64,000 nt of DNA from Oscillatoria acuminata PCC 6304 (GTDB lineage Bacteria > Cyanobacteriota > Cyanobacteriia > Cyanobacteriales > Laspinemataceae), in contig NC_019693.1 in assembly GCF_000317105.1 (NCBI RefSeq), positions 2,232,001 to 2,296,000 on the forward strand, given 5' to 3'. The notes beneath the pieces were generated by a model, which searched no databases, was not told where the DNA came from, and saw nothing but the letters and a program-made list of their open reading frames with translations. The position numbers were made by a program, and so were the translations under genes. Shown here in pieces: positions 35,498 through 43,531 of this stretch (within the stretch, counting starts at the first letter, position 1; each line of letters opens with the position of its first letter).

Positions 35498-36406
35498 ATG
35501 AACCAATCAACCGCTCCCATTCGGAAAGCCATTATTCCCGCCGCAGGATTTGGTACTCGATTGTTCCCTGCCACAAAAGCCCTTAAAAAAGAACTATTGC
35601 CGATTATCGACCGGGATGGTCGGGTTAAACCCACGATTTTAGCCATTGTTGAAGAAGCCATCAGTGCTGGCATTGAAGAAGTAGCTCTCATTGTTCAAAG
35701 TGGAGATTCCGCCTTTTTTGAAAACTTTTTTAAAACCCCATTAACCGACATACATTACAACAAACTTTCCCCCGAAAATCAAGCCTATAGCCAGTATTTA
35801 CAAGCATTAGGCCAGAAAATAACCCTATTAACTCAGGAGAGTCAAGAAGGGTATGGCCATGCGGTTTTCTGTGCCAAAGACTGGGTAAATGATGAACCCT
35901 TTCTACTATTTTTAGGGGATCATGTTTATTTATCGGATACCGATCAGTCTTGCGCCAGCCAACTCGTGGAGGTTTATAATCGGGTTGGAAAAAGTACCGT
36001 TGCCCTCACGGTAACGCCCGCAACAGAAATTTATCACTGTGGTTGTGTAACGGGAAATTGGCAAGATAACGATGGAATTTTATCCCTTACCCAAGTTTGT
36101 GAAAAGCCGGATTTAGACTATGCCCGAAAAAATTTAATAGTAGAAGGATTAACAGGCGATCGCTTCTTAACCGTGTTTGGAATTTATGCCCTTACTCCCA
36201 CAATATTTGACTTTCTCGAAGCCAATATCCGCAATAATCTCCGAGAAAAAGGCGAATTTCAGCTCACCACCTGCCTAGAACAAGTGCGTGAAGCGGAAGG
36301 AATGTATGGCTATCAAATCAAGGGACGGTGTTTTGATACAGGAATGCCTGATGCCTATTATCAGACGTTTATCGATTTTCGAGAATTCAACCGTCCAAAG
36401 CCCTAA
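35498..36406 (+). CDS. GalU-like UTP-sugar-1-phosphate uridylyltransferase
   Basis: A 302-residue nucleotidyltransferase. The signature AIIPAAGFGTRLFPATKALKK contains the G-x-G-T-R-x-x-P-x-T-K-x-x-x-K motif of GalU/RfbA enzymes, with PIIDRDGRVKPTILAIVEEA next and LFLGDHVYLSD as the metal-binding strand. I use the ATG at 35498 (MNQSTAPIRK), since the preceding in-frame start is only a TTG at 35483. It probably makes UDP-sugar from sugar-1-phosphate. Pairing with the GHMP kinase suggests a salvage route feeding polysaccharide synthesis. Confidence 0.87.
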   Translation: MNQSTAPIRKAIIPAAGFGTRLFPATKALKKELLPIIDRDGRVKPTILAIVEEAISAGIEEVALIVQSGDSAFFENFFKTPLTDIHYNKLSPENQAYSQYLQALGQKITLLTQESQEGYGHAVFCAKDWVNDEPFLLFLGDHVYLSDTDQSCASQLVEVYNRVGKSTVALTVTPATEIYHCGCVTGNWQDNDGILSLTQVCEKPDLDYARKNLIVEGLTGDRFLTVFGIYALTPTIFDFLEANIRNNLREKGEFQLTTCLEQVREAEGMYGYQIKGRCFDTGMPDAYYQTFIDFREFNRPKP

Positions 36407-36490
36407 CTAACTGGGGTCTTGGACCCCTAAATCTTCCCTTTTTAGTGGGAAACAGTGGTAAAATGTGCTAAGATTCAAAATTAAAGATTA

Positions 36491-37396
36491 ATGTTAACCC
36501 CTTATTTCTTACTTATGCCAATTCGCCCCATTGTTTTGATTTTGACCAGTGCGATCGCCCTTATGGGGGTATCAAGTTGTGCCTTGAAGCCGAATTCAGT
36601 GGCCCCCAACTCCTTAGAAGTTCCTGAAAATATCACAAATATTCCAACCCTGAGAGTCAGTGGCGGTAGTAGTACCATTGGGACGGTCAAAATTTTAATG
36701 GAGGCCTATAACAAATCTGGTAACCGTTTCCAGTTGAACTTTTTACCCGCGAGTCAATCGGCTAGTATCATAGCTGCAATTAAAGAAGGTTTGCTCGATG
36801 TCGGTAGTAGCAGTCACACCCTCAGTCCAACTGAACTCACCGCCGGTTTGGGACAAGTCGTGATTGCCCAAGATGGCCTAGTTGTGGCAACAAACCGCAG
36901 CGTGGAGGGAGTCACCAATCTGACCACAGAAAACTTAAAAGCCATCTATAGTGGCAAGGTAACCAACTGGCAAGAATTGGGCGGTCCGGATGCGCAGATC
37001 GTCCTACTCGATCGCCCGGAAGATGAATCAGCAAAACGGTTACTGAGGAAACATTACTTAGGACCCGACTTAGTGAATTCCCCAGAAGCCATCTTCCTGC
37101 GCCAGCAAAATGAACTGATTTTAGCCCTGCAAAGCACTCCCTACAGTATCGGCAGCTTTTCCCTCGGTAATGCGATTTATGAGAAAGTTCCGGTAAATTT
37201 ATTGAGCTTGAATGGGGTCGAACCCACCCTGGAGAATATCGAAAACGGACAATATAAAATGGTTCGCCCGATTGTACTCTTTTATAAACAACCGACTTCC
37301 GAAGCGATCCAAGGATTTCTTGACTTTCTTTCGACCCCAAAGACGACTGCATTACTCCGTGAGTTGGGTTATTCACCCTCCCAGAGGACTCCATGA
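36491..37396 (+). CDS. PstS-like phosphate-binding lipoprotein
   Basis: A 301-residue periplasmic binding protein of the PstS class. The N-terminal hydrophobic segment ends in a lipobox-like GVSSC, so it should be anchored as a lipoprotein. The ligand-site phrases SGGSSTIGTVKILMEAY, VGSSSHTLSPTEL and LKAIYSGKVTNWQELGG are typical. It lacks adjacent pstCAB permease genes. Its stop overlaps the start of the following sensor kinase by four bases (ATGA), so it more probably serves signalling than transport. Either the ATG at 36491 or the one at 36515 may start it. Confidence 0.88.
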   Translation: MLTPYFLLMPIRPIVLILTSAIALMGVSSCALKPNSVAPNSLEVPENITNIPTLRVSGGSSTIGTVKILMEAYNKSGNRFQLNFLPASQSASIIAAIKEGLLDVGSSSHTLSPTELTAGLGQVVIAQDGLVVATNRSVEGVTNLTTENLKAIYSGKVTNWQELGGPDAQIVLLDRPEDESAKRLLRKHYLGPDLVNSPEAIFLRQQNELILALQSTPYSIGSFSLGNAIYEKVPVNLLSLNGVEPTLENIENGQYKMVRPIVLFYKQPTSEAIQGFLDFLSTPKTTALLRELGYSPSQRTP

Positions 37397-39408
37397 AATC
37401 CTTAGCATTTCTTAACCTTTCTCTAGCTTACTCTAAACTTCCCCTAGCCTTCAAGCTATTTTTTCCGGTGTCCTCCCTTTTTTTACTTTTTTTGGGAGTC
37501 TGGACTGGAGTAACCTATCTTTTCTTTCAAGATTTTTTTGAAAAAAGTTTGCAAGAAGAAACAGAAGCTTTTACCTCCATTTTATTGAATAATTTAGACC
37601 AAAGACAAGCTTTGTTAGAATCGAAAGCGACCTGGCTGGCCGATAACAATAATTTGTCTGAAGCTCTGGAGTCTAACAATCGGGCTAATCTGTTAAAAGA
37701 AGTAATTCCTTATCAGTTTGAATTCAATCTGGATTGGATTAAAATTTTAACGTCAGACCAGATAATAGTCGATTTAAAAAAACCAATTTTAGCTGACTTT
37801 GAGGGCAAAAATGAAGTCTTATATCGACAAGCTAGAACGGGGGTCAAGTTTTCTAGTGTAATCGCAGTTGAAGGGGATTCTCCCGCCTTGTTAATTACCG
37901 TAATATCGGTAAAAACCCAAGAAAAAGTGATTGGAAACTTAATTATCGGTTCGGCCTTGACTGAAACAATTCTCCATCAAATTCGCGGGGATACTCCCAT
38001 TCATCTGTTGATTGTTAAAAATAAAGAAATCAAGGCTTCTACCCTTGATATTTCGGAATCCCTGGAGCAGAGTGGGAATGCCAAAGATTGGCAGCCTCCC
38101 CCGTTGAATTCTCCCCCAGTTTACACTGAATTGGCAGGCCAGAGGTATATTGCTAGAACGGTTCAAATCGGGAGTATTGATGACTCAGTGCGAGTGGTGA
38201 TGCTTAACTCAACCGCACCCTTACAACAAGCGAAACAGGAATTTTTTCGGAGTCTGCAAATTTTGGTTGGAGTCGGCGGTGCGATCGACCTTTTCCTGTG
38301 CTTTGGATTATCTCGCCAATTAAATCGCCGAATTTTAATCTTAACCCAGGCTACACAGCAATTTGCTAAGGGGAACTTCACCACAACTATCCCTGTGGAT
38401 AGCGGCGATGAAATTGGTATATTAGGCCAGAGTTTTAATGCAATGGCCAAAGAAATTAGTCAACGGGATCAGCAAATCCAAAGCCAAGTCTACGAACTGA
38501 ACATTACTTTGCAACAACTGCAACAACTGCAACAAACCCAAGCGTACCTCGTGCATACTGAAAAAATGTCAAGTTTGGGGCAAATGATTGCAGGAATTGC
38601 CCATGAAATTAATAATCCTTTGAACTTTATCTCCGCTAATTTAATTTATATTGAAGAATATAGCAATAACTTGATTAAACTGGTTGAAGTTTATCAAAGA
38701 GACTGTCCCGAGGCCTCGGACAATGTTAACGATACCCTAGAAGAAATCGAGTTAGACTATTTAAAACAAGACCTGCCGGAAATCATTGATTCCATGAAAA
38801 TCGGCAGCGATCGCATTAAAAAAATTGTCCTTTCCCTTAGAAATTTTTCCCGCCTGGATGAATCCACCCTCAAATATGTCGATATCTATGAAGGCATAGA
38901 TAGTACCCTGCTGATTGTGCAAAATCGTCTCAAAGCTAATTCTCACCGTCCGGAAATTGCGATCGTTAAAGTCTATCAACAGCTGCCCCAAATAGAATGT
39001 TATGCGGGACAACTTAATCAAGTCTTTATGAGCCTGGTTTCTAATGCGATCGAGGCATTAGATGAAGTGAACTCCCAACGGACCCTTGAGGAGAATCAGA
39101 AGCAGCCTCCTGAGATTAAAATTTCCACTCAACTGCTTAATGACGGGTGGATTAGGATTGGCATTGCTGATAACGGTCCGGGTATTCCAGAAGACCGGCG
39201 ATCGCGAATTTTTGACCCCTTTTTCACCACCAAAGAGGTCGGCAAAGGTACCGGCATGGGATTAGCCATTAGCTATCAAATTATAGTCGAAAAACATAAA
39301 GGAAAAATATTCTGCCATTCTCCCTCCCCCGAAGGAATAGAGTTGGCGATCGAGCTACCCATCCACCACCCAGTTCATTCCTCCTCTAAACAGAAAATTA
39401 GCCCATAG
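37393..39408 (+). CDS. Membrane sensor histidine kinase coupled to PstS-like protein
   Basis: A 671-residue kinase with two membrane helices (about residues 17-45 and 278-302) enclosing a periplasmic sensor of some 230 residues. A HAMP linker ([21 protein letters not shown]) and a Gln-rich coiled coil follow, then H404 in GIAHEINNP, the N box ([11 protein letters not shown]), DNGPG and [15 protein letters not shown]. All catalytic boxes are present. It overlaps the PstS-like gene by four bases, so both are made together, and the periplasmic domain could read the ligand-bound lipoprotein. No response regulator lies next to it. Confidence 0.94.
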   Translation: MKSLAFLNLSLAYSKLPLAFKLFFPVSSLFLLFLGVWTGVTYLFFQDFFEKSLQEETEAFTSILLNNLDQRQALLESKATWLADNNNLSEALESNNRANLLKEVIPYQFEFNLDWIKILTSDQIIVDLKKPILADFEGKNEVLYRQARTGVKFSSVIAVEGDSPALLITVISVKTQEKVIGNLIIGSALTETILHQIRGDTPIHLLIVKNKEIKASTLDISESLEQSGNAKDWQPPPLNSPPVYTELAGQRYIARTVQIGSIDDSVRVVMLNSTAPLQQAKQEFFRSLQILVGVGGAIDLFLCFGLSRQLNRRILILTQATQQFAKGNFTTTIPVDSGDEIGILGQSFNAMAKEISQRDQQIQSQVYELNITLQQLQQLQQTQAYLVHTEKMSSLGQMIAGIAHEINNPLNFISANLIYIEEYSNNLIKLVEVYQRDCPEASDNVNDTLEEIELDYLKQDLPEIIDSMKIGSDRIKKIVLSLRNFSRLDESTLKYVDIYEGIDSTLLIVQNRLKANSHRPEIAIVKVYQQLPQIECYAGQLNQVFMSLVSNAIEALDEVNSQRTLEENQKQPPEIKISTQLLNDGWIRIGIADNGPGIPEDRRSRIFDPFFTTKEVGKGTGMGLAISYQIIVEKHKGKIFCHSPSPEGIELAIELPIHHPVHSSSKQKISP

Positions 39409-39469
39409 TTGGGGCCAATTTGTGATTAAAAGGTTTTATCATAGAGGTATGTTACTGATTTTGTAAAGA

Positions 39470-40150
39470 ATGAATAAACTTATCCTATTTACCGTGATTT
39501 GGCTGGGGCTACTCATTTATGCCTTTGGATTTGCACCCCCGGATAACCCCACCGCCACCTTTAACTTAATTAAAAACCTAGTAACCGGAGAATGGGAGGG
39601 AATCAACCCCCTGATTATCGCCCTGTTTAATATCATGGGAGTCTGGCCGTTTATCTATAGCGCCGTGCTATTTTTAGATGGAAAAGGACAGAAAATTCCA
39701 GCATGGCCGTTTGTCACCTTGTCCTTTGGAGTCGGTGCATTTGCCTTGTTACCCTATCTCGCCCTGCGCCAGCCTAACCCCACCTTTTGCGGAGAGAAAA
39801 ATGGGTTTTTAAAAGTAATAGACTCGCGAATTTTCGGGGCGATCGCCGCTATATCCGCCCTCATCTTACTCGGATATGGCATCACCCAAGGAAATTGGAC
39901 CGATTACCTCTACCAGTGGCAAACCAGCCGATTTATTCACGTCATGACCTTAGACTTTTGCCTGCTGTGCCTCCTCTTTCCCACCATCCTCGGAGATGAC
40001 ATGGCGCGACGCGGTTTAAACAGTCCCGTGATATTTTGGATCGTCGCCTTAATTCCCTTATTGGGACCGGCATTTTATTTAGCCTTACGTCCCCCCGTCC
40101 CAGTCAGCGAGGAAGCTGTACAGATTAATACTCCTGTCACTCAGGAATAG
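39470..40150 (+). CDS. Conserved cyanobacterial membrane protein, unknown function
   Basis: A 226-residue integral membrane protein with about six hydrophobic helices. Among them are LILFTVIWLGLLIYAFGFA at the N-terminus, LIIALFNIMGVWPFIYSAVL, FVTLSFGVGAFALLPYLAL, FGAIAAISALILLGYGI and FWIVALIPLLGPAFYLAL. A GEWEGINPLIIALFN loop and a LDFCLLCLLFPTILGDDM segment remind me of a protein conserved in cyanobacteria and plastids, but I cannot name it. It is followed by its own terminator, so it is monocistronic, 61 bases after the kinase gene. Confidence 0.78.
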   Translation: MNKLILFTVIWLGLLIYAFGFAPPDNPTATFNLIKNLVTGEWEGINPLIIALFNIMGVWPFIYSAVLFLDGKGQKIPAWPFVTLSFGVGAFALLPYLALRQPNPTFCGEKNGFLKVIDSRIFGAIAAISALILLGYGITQGNWTDYLYQWQTSRFIHVMTLDFCLLCLLFPTILGDDMARRGLNSPVIFWIVALIPLLGPAFYLALRPPVPVSEEAVQINTPVTQE

Positions 40151-40167
40151 TACAGTAGGGGCAGAAG

Positions 40168-40207
40168 AAGGGCAAACCCATGATCTGTTGGATTTGCCCT
40201 TTATTTT
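40168..40207 (+). terminator. Rho-independent terminator
   Basis: AAGGGCAAA (40168-40176) pairs with TTTGCCCTT (40193-40201), followed by TATTTT. It ends transcription of the membrane-protein gene just before the operator region of the Xre gene. Confidence 0.8.
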
Positions 40208-40223
40208 CAGAAAACTCAGTTTT

Positions 40224-40285
40224 TGTCAAAATCCTTTGACAGGGTTTCCCTATAATGGGGATAAATTAAAAAATCAACTTTGACA
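40224..40285. promoter_or_regulatory. Operator: TGTCAAA/TTTGACA palindrome plus third half-site
   Basis: TGTCAAA (40224-40230) and TTTGACA (40235-40241) form a perfect inverted repeat with a four-base spacer. Another TTTGACA lies at 40279-40285, 38 bases on and 33 bases before the Xre ATG. A TATAAT at 40251-40256 sits between, a plausible -10 element. The layout suits autorepression by the Xre domain encoded next. Confidence 0.65.
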
Positions 40286-40317
40286 AACGCCGCCCCCCAA
40301 ACCTGGAGAATCAAACC

Positions 40318-41418
40318 ATGAAGGAGACGATCGCAGGCAACCTCACTCGCTACCGCAAAGCTGTCAACTTATCACAAGAACAACTCGCCAACCTCGTCAG
40401 CATCACGCGCCAAAGCATCAATAACTACGAAAACGCCAAAACTTTACCCGATAGTAAAACCCTCTCAGCCCTTGCCCGAGCCTTGGGCGTCACCCTAGAT
40501 GACTTGCTGCGCCCAGAATCTAGCCCAGTCACCCCCTTTCGATTTCGCACCCATACCGGCTTTGACAAACAACCGCAATTTGCCACGCAAGTGCGACGGA
40601 TGCTGGAAACGTATCAAGCCTTAGAAGCCGCAGCAGGCATCCCCGCTTATGCCCCAGAAACCCATTCCTGTCATCAATTACCCGGCAACGAAGCACTGAT
40701 TCAGGCAACAGCAGCCCGGTTTCGCCGGACCTTGGGATTAGGGGAAACGCCTATTCTAAATTTATTTGCCGCAGTAGAGGAATTGGGGTTAAAAGTCCTC
40801 CGCCAACCCATTGCAATCAAAGGCTTTTTTGGATTAAGTGCCTGTAGCTTTGCTCAAGGTGCTTTTGTTTTAATCAATACCCATAATATTTTGATGGAAC
40901 GGCAAATCTTTACTCTATCCAAGGAAATTGGTCATTTAATTTTCCATCGAAACGACTATCAAGACAACCTCATAAAACAGGGGAATCAAGGGGAAGAAGA
41001 AGCCCGGGAAGCCGTTGCTGATTATTTTGCTGGACATTTACTGGTTCCCCAAACAGAATTTGAGAGGTTTTATCAAATTAGCCCCAACTTAATTCAACTC
41101 AAACAGCATTTTAGAGTCAGCTATCAAGTCATTTTACAGCGGTTATCGGATATGGGGCGCATCGACTATGGGCGGGAAATTGCCAAAATTCGCAAGATTT
41201 ATAAACAGCGAAATGGCTTATCTTTGAGCAACTCCATCGAATTACCTCCCACCTTAAAGCCCGAAGAGTTTCCAGAAAACGAACGGTATCAACAACTCAT
41301 CTGGCAAGCCTTAAATCGGGGAAATATCTCTGAACTCAAAGCTGCCGAACTGCTGAATATCACCCTGGAAGAACTGGGAGTTCGTCGTCGAGAGGCGGAG
41401 TTGTATGCTATCCCGTAA
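40318..41418 (+). CDS. Xre regulator fused to ImmA/IrrE-like domain with altered metal motif
   Basis: A 366-residue protein. Residues 1-65 are an Xre helix-turn-helix (GNLTRYRKAVNLSQEQLANLV and SITRQSINNYE). Residues about 125-290 are the ImmA/IrrE (COG2856) metalloprotease-like domain. The zinc motif expected as HExxH reads K202-E-I-G-H206, followed by H210 and the AVADYFAGHLLVP segment. The first histidine ligand is therefore missing, and proteolysis may be lost or changed. The C-terminus is helical. It overlaps the PIN gene by 14 bases, and a palindromic operator lies upstream. It likely acts as antitoxin and repressor. Confidence 0.88.
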   Translation: MKETIAGNLTRYRKAVNLSQEQLANLVSITRQSINNYENAKTLPDSKTLSALARALGVTLDDLLRPESSPVTPFRFRTHTGFDKQPQFATQVRRMLETYQALEAAAGIPAYAPETHSCHQLPGNEALIQATAARFRRTLGLGETPILNLFAAVEELGLKVLRQPIAIKGFFGLSACSFAQGAFVLINTHNILMERQIFTLSKEIGHLIFHRNDYQDNLIKQGNQGEEEAREAVADYFAGHLLVPQTEFERFYQISPNLIQLKQHFRVSYQVILQRLSDMGRIDYGREIAKIRKIYKQRNGLSLSNSIELPPTLKPEEFPENERYQQLIWQALNRGNISELKAAELLNITLEELGVRRREAELYAIP

Positions 41419-41908
41419 CGGCACAATTCTTGACGCCACTGCCTTGATTGACTTTCGCTATCTTGACGAGTGGGAGTGGCTGCAACGACACTATCAGCCT
41501 TTATATATTGCCCAAGAAGTGTTAGACTCAGATCATCTCGAACAGAGTACGCAAGAGACGGCGAAAAAATACTTAATCCCGCTTTCCTTAGAGACTGAAG
41601 AAATGTTTGCTAGTTTTCTGGAGTTTGGCAATAAAGCGCCCCTGCTGAGTGAAGCCGATCGCTCAACGCTGGTTCTGGCCCGTCATCAACTCTTATTATG
41701 TGCCAGTGATGATAATTTAGTGGTGAAAATCTGCCAAGAATATGGAATCGCTTACATCAGAACTCTGCGTCTCCTAACAGAGATGGTGCAGACGGGACAT
41801 AAAAGTAAGATTGAAGTCAAGAAGATGGCCGATTTGTTAATTCAAGAAAGAGGTAAACATATTCGCTCATCCATTTTAACCAATTGGTATAATGAGTTGG
41901 GGAAGTAG
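41405..41908 (+). CDS. PIN-like toxin-type protein partnered with Xre-ImmA
   Basis: A 167-residue protein whose start lies inside the end of the Xre-ImmA gene (14-base overlap). The opening ILDATALIDF resembles a PIN first strand. Acidic residues at D10, E39 (IAQEVLD), D85 (LSEADRSTLVLA) and D102 (CASDDNLVV) are spaced as in PIN nucleases of the DUF3368/DUF4411 kind. The following C-terminal helical part (KIEVKKMADLLIQERGKHI) is typical of that subgroup. RNase activity is inferred. It most likely forms a toxin-antitoxin-like pair with the upstream protein. Confidence 0.78.
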   Translation: MLSRNGTILDATALIDFRYLDEWEWLQRHYQPLYIAQEVLDSDHLEQSTQETAKKYLIPLSLETEEMFASFLEFGNKAPLLSEADRSTLVLARHQLLLCASDDNLVVKICQEYGIAYIRTLRLLTEMVQTGHKSKIEVKKMADLLIQERGKHIRSSILTNWYNELGK

Positions 41909-42006
41909 GCTAAAGAATTTATTCCCCAGTTTTACAAGCAAGGTACTGGAGTGTAATAGGGGCTTACCTCAAGAAAATAGCAGGGACAACAAATCAGCCG
42001 ATCGCC

Positions 42007-42041
42007 CCCTAAAAAATACAAAAGGCGCGATCGCCGCGCCT
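42007..42041 (-). terminator. Terminator of the minus-strand gene at 42059
   Basis: Read on the minus strand, AGGCGCG/CGCGCCT (42023-42029 and 42035-42041, HIP1-like centre) is followed by TTTTGTATTTTTT. It stands 18 bases after the stop codon of the gene at 42059..42484. Confidence 0.8.
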
Positions 42042-42058
42042 CCTGTTACTTATTCCAA

Positions 42059-42484
42059 TTAGGACTCCCAGTCGGGACAGTCGCCATCCGCTTCCCAGCC
42101 ATAGGGATGCATCCCACAAACCAGTAGATTTCCCCCGTAAACCTGTCCGTGATAGTTTTTACAGCCGATACAGGCTGAATATTTTTCCGATGTAGGTTCC
42201 ACGGATGACACAAACCCATCCATGTCCGTTGGAAATTCATCGAGTCCTAAATACAAATCAAAAAATGGATCAACTAACTCTTCAAAATATTGGTCGAGTT
42301 CGGTGAAAATTGTCGTTTGTAATTCTTCGGTGAATTCTTCAGACAGTTCCATGATATCTGAAGAAAACCTTCCCAAAATATCGACGAATTCCTCAACTTC
42401 TTCCGTTACTTCTTGAAAAAAGCGATCCATTTCTTGTCCCGCTGTCTCTAACATTGTGAAAAATTCTTTCGGCCAATCTTCCAT
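42059..42484 (-). CDS. Acidic cyanobacterial protein with C-terminal cysteine motif
   Basis: A 141-residue protein I cannot name. The first 90 residues are very acidic and helical (many Glu/Asp/Phe, e.g. EVTEEVEEFVDILG). The C-terminal 45 residues carry CIGCKNYHGQVYGG, then VCGMHPYGW and CPDW: four cysteines and two histidines that look like a small metal or Fe-S site. This C-terminal phrase is familiar from conserved hypothetical cyanobacterial proteins. AAAGGG precedes the ATG, and a terminator follows. It may be co-transcribed with the phasin-like gene 33 bases upstream. Confidence 0.78.
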   Translation of the reverse strand: MEDWPKEFFTMLETAGQEMDRFFQEVTEEVEEFVDILGRFSSDIMELSEEFTEELQTTIFTELDQYFEELVDPFFDLYLGLDEFPTDMDGFVSSVEPTSEKYSACIGCKNYHGQVYGGNLLVCGMHPYGWEADGDCPDWES

Positions 42485-42517
42485 AACCCTTTGCCTAATG
42501 ATTTCCGGAAGCCATCT

Positions 42518-42889
42518 CTATTCGTTCTGGAGTCGCCGTAGTTCGTCCTGTAACGATTGTACCTGATCGCGCAGGTTATTCACCTCTGGAGGTTTCTCCT
42601 GTGCGGGTTCTTCATCGTCTTCTAAGATTTCAATACGACGGGGTTCTTTTGGCGTTGTGGGTTCCGATTGGGGCTGCTTGATTTGCTGCTGGCCCTGTTT
42701 CATCATGTCTTCGACGAAGCGACGCGCTTCTTCGGTGCTCATTTCGCCCCGTTCGACCATTTCATCGGCAAGTTTTTGGGCTTGGTCCCGCACTTCGGCT
42801 AGTTTTCCCGTGGCTTTTTCGCCCGCATAAGACGCTATCCCGACTCCGAGATAAAACGCCTTCTGTACCATATCACCGAAACCAGGCAT
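42518..42889 (-). CDS. Phasin-like small helical protein
   Basis: A 123-residue protein. It has an amphipathic N-terminal helix (FGDMVQKAFYLGVGIASYAGEKATGKL), then a charged helix with QAQKLADEMVERGEMSTEEA, a Pro/Glu linker and a short C-terminal coiled coil (LRDQVQSLQDELRRLQ). This plan matches the cyanobacterial phasin / PhaI-like family that coats polyhydroxyalkanoate granules. Related proteins also occur in strains without such granules, so the role is uncertain. GGAG precedes the start. It is followed by the acidic Cys-motif gene. Confidence 0.75.
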   Translation of the reverse strand: MPGFGDMVQKAFYLGVGIASYAGEKATGKLAEVRDQAQKLADEMVERGEMSTEEARRFVEDMMKQGQQQIKQPQSEPTTPKEPRRIEILEDDEEPAQEKPPEVNNLRDQVQSLQDELRRLQNE

Positions 42890-42981
42890 AGGCAGTATTG
42901 CTCCTTAGTCGCTGAGGTTACTGCTTCTAGGATAAGGCTAATACAGACCGAGTGACCACCAGAAAGCGGCACTAAAAAAAA

Positions 42982-43078
42982 GTGACCCGGATACCACGCC
43001 TGTCATAAGCATCCCGTATTGCTGCTACCTTCCGGTCCTGACAAAGTTTGGGCGTTATGACCGCATGGGTCCAGGTCA
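42982..43078 (-). ncRNA. ffs: Bacterial signal recognition particle RNA (4.5S)
   Basis: On the minus strand the conserved apical core GTCAGGACCGGAAGGTAGCAGC is present (given here as GTCAGGACCGGAAGG then TAGCAGC). The flanking strands pair into one long hairpin: TGACC...GGTCATAA on the 5' side with TTATGAC...GGGTCA on the 3' side. Eight T residues follow directly (42981-42974) as terminator. Ends are set by pairing and are accurate to a few bases. The RNA works with Ffh in membrane targeting of nascent proteins. Confidence 0.93.
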
Positions 43079-43155
43079 TTTACAACTATATCATTGTTAT
43101 CCGACTCTTGTCTAGGGGGTGGCGAAATATTTTTTAAAGTTGTGATTTCGGCCCG

Positions 43156-43422
43156 TTATTCCACGACGATACACCACTCATAGAGGTCGTATTTGACGCA
43201 GCCCTGTTTGACCAGAGGGTCTTCCGCGACGATCTGCTGGGCTTCCTCTATTGACTCCGCCTCAAACAGCAGCATTCCGCCTCCACGTCGTTTCCAGTAG
43301 CCGGTTTTGGCGTTACGTCCTTTGGCAATTAAATCTTCAACGTAGGCTTTATGGGCAGGAACGTGGCGATCGAAGGTGGGTTTATCGACGATTCCTTCTT
43401 CTATTTTGACAAACCAGGGCAT
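43156..43422 (-). CDS. YciI family protein
   Basis: An 88-residue protein with the ferredoxin-like alpha/beta fold of the YciI family. It starts WFVKIEEG, has RHVPAHKAYVEDLIAKG with the conserved histidine, a central GGGMLLFEAES and the closing AEDPLVKQGCVKYDLYEWCIV. The family is related to dehydrochlorinases/EthD-like proteins, and a physiological role is rarely known. It is a standalone gene between the SRP RNA and the AAA/WD40 gene, all on the minus strand. Confidence 0.9.
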   Translation of the reverse strand: MPWFVKIEEGIVDKPTFDRHVPAHKAYVEDLIAKGRNAKTGYWKRRGGGMLLFEAESIEEAQQIVAEDPLVKQGCVKYDLYEWCIVVE

Positions 43423-43531
43423 TGGAGGTTGCGGTCAGGGGTTAGGGGTTAAACGGGATTGGCCTGGGACTCCCAAGAGTGCAGGTCATCGCAAATTTTA
43501 GCATCAAATGGGCTACTGGTTGGTGTTCCCC

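Noticed and set aside
40236-40256. TTGACA followed by TATAAT as a promoter for the Xre gene
   Set aside because: The spacing is nine bases, far below the usual 16-18. TTGACA here is better explained as half of the operator palindrome; TATAAT may still be a -10 with a different -35.
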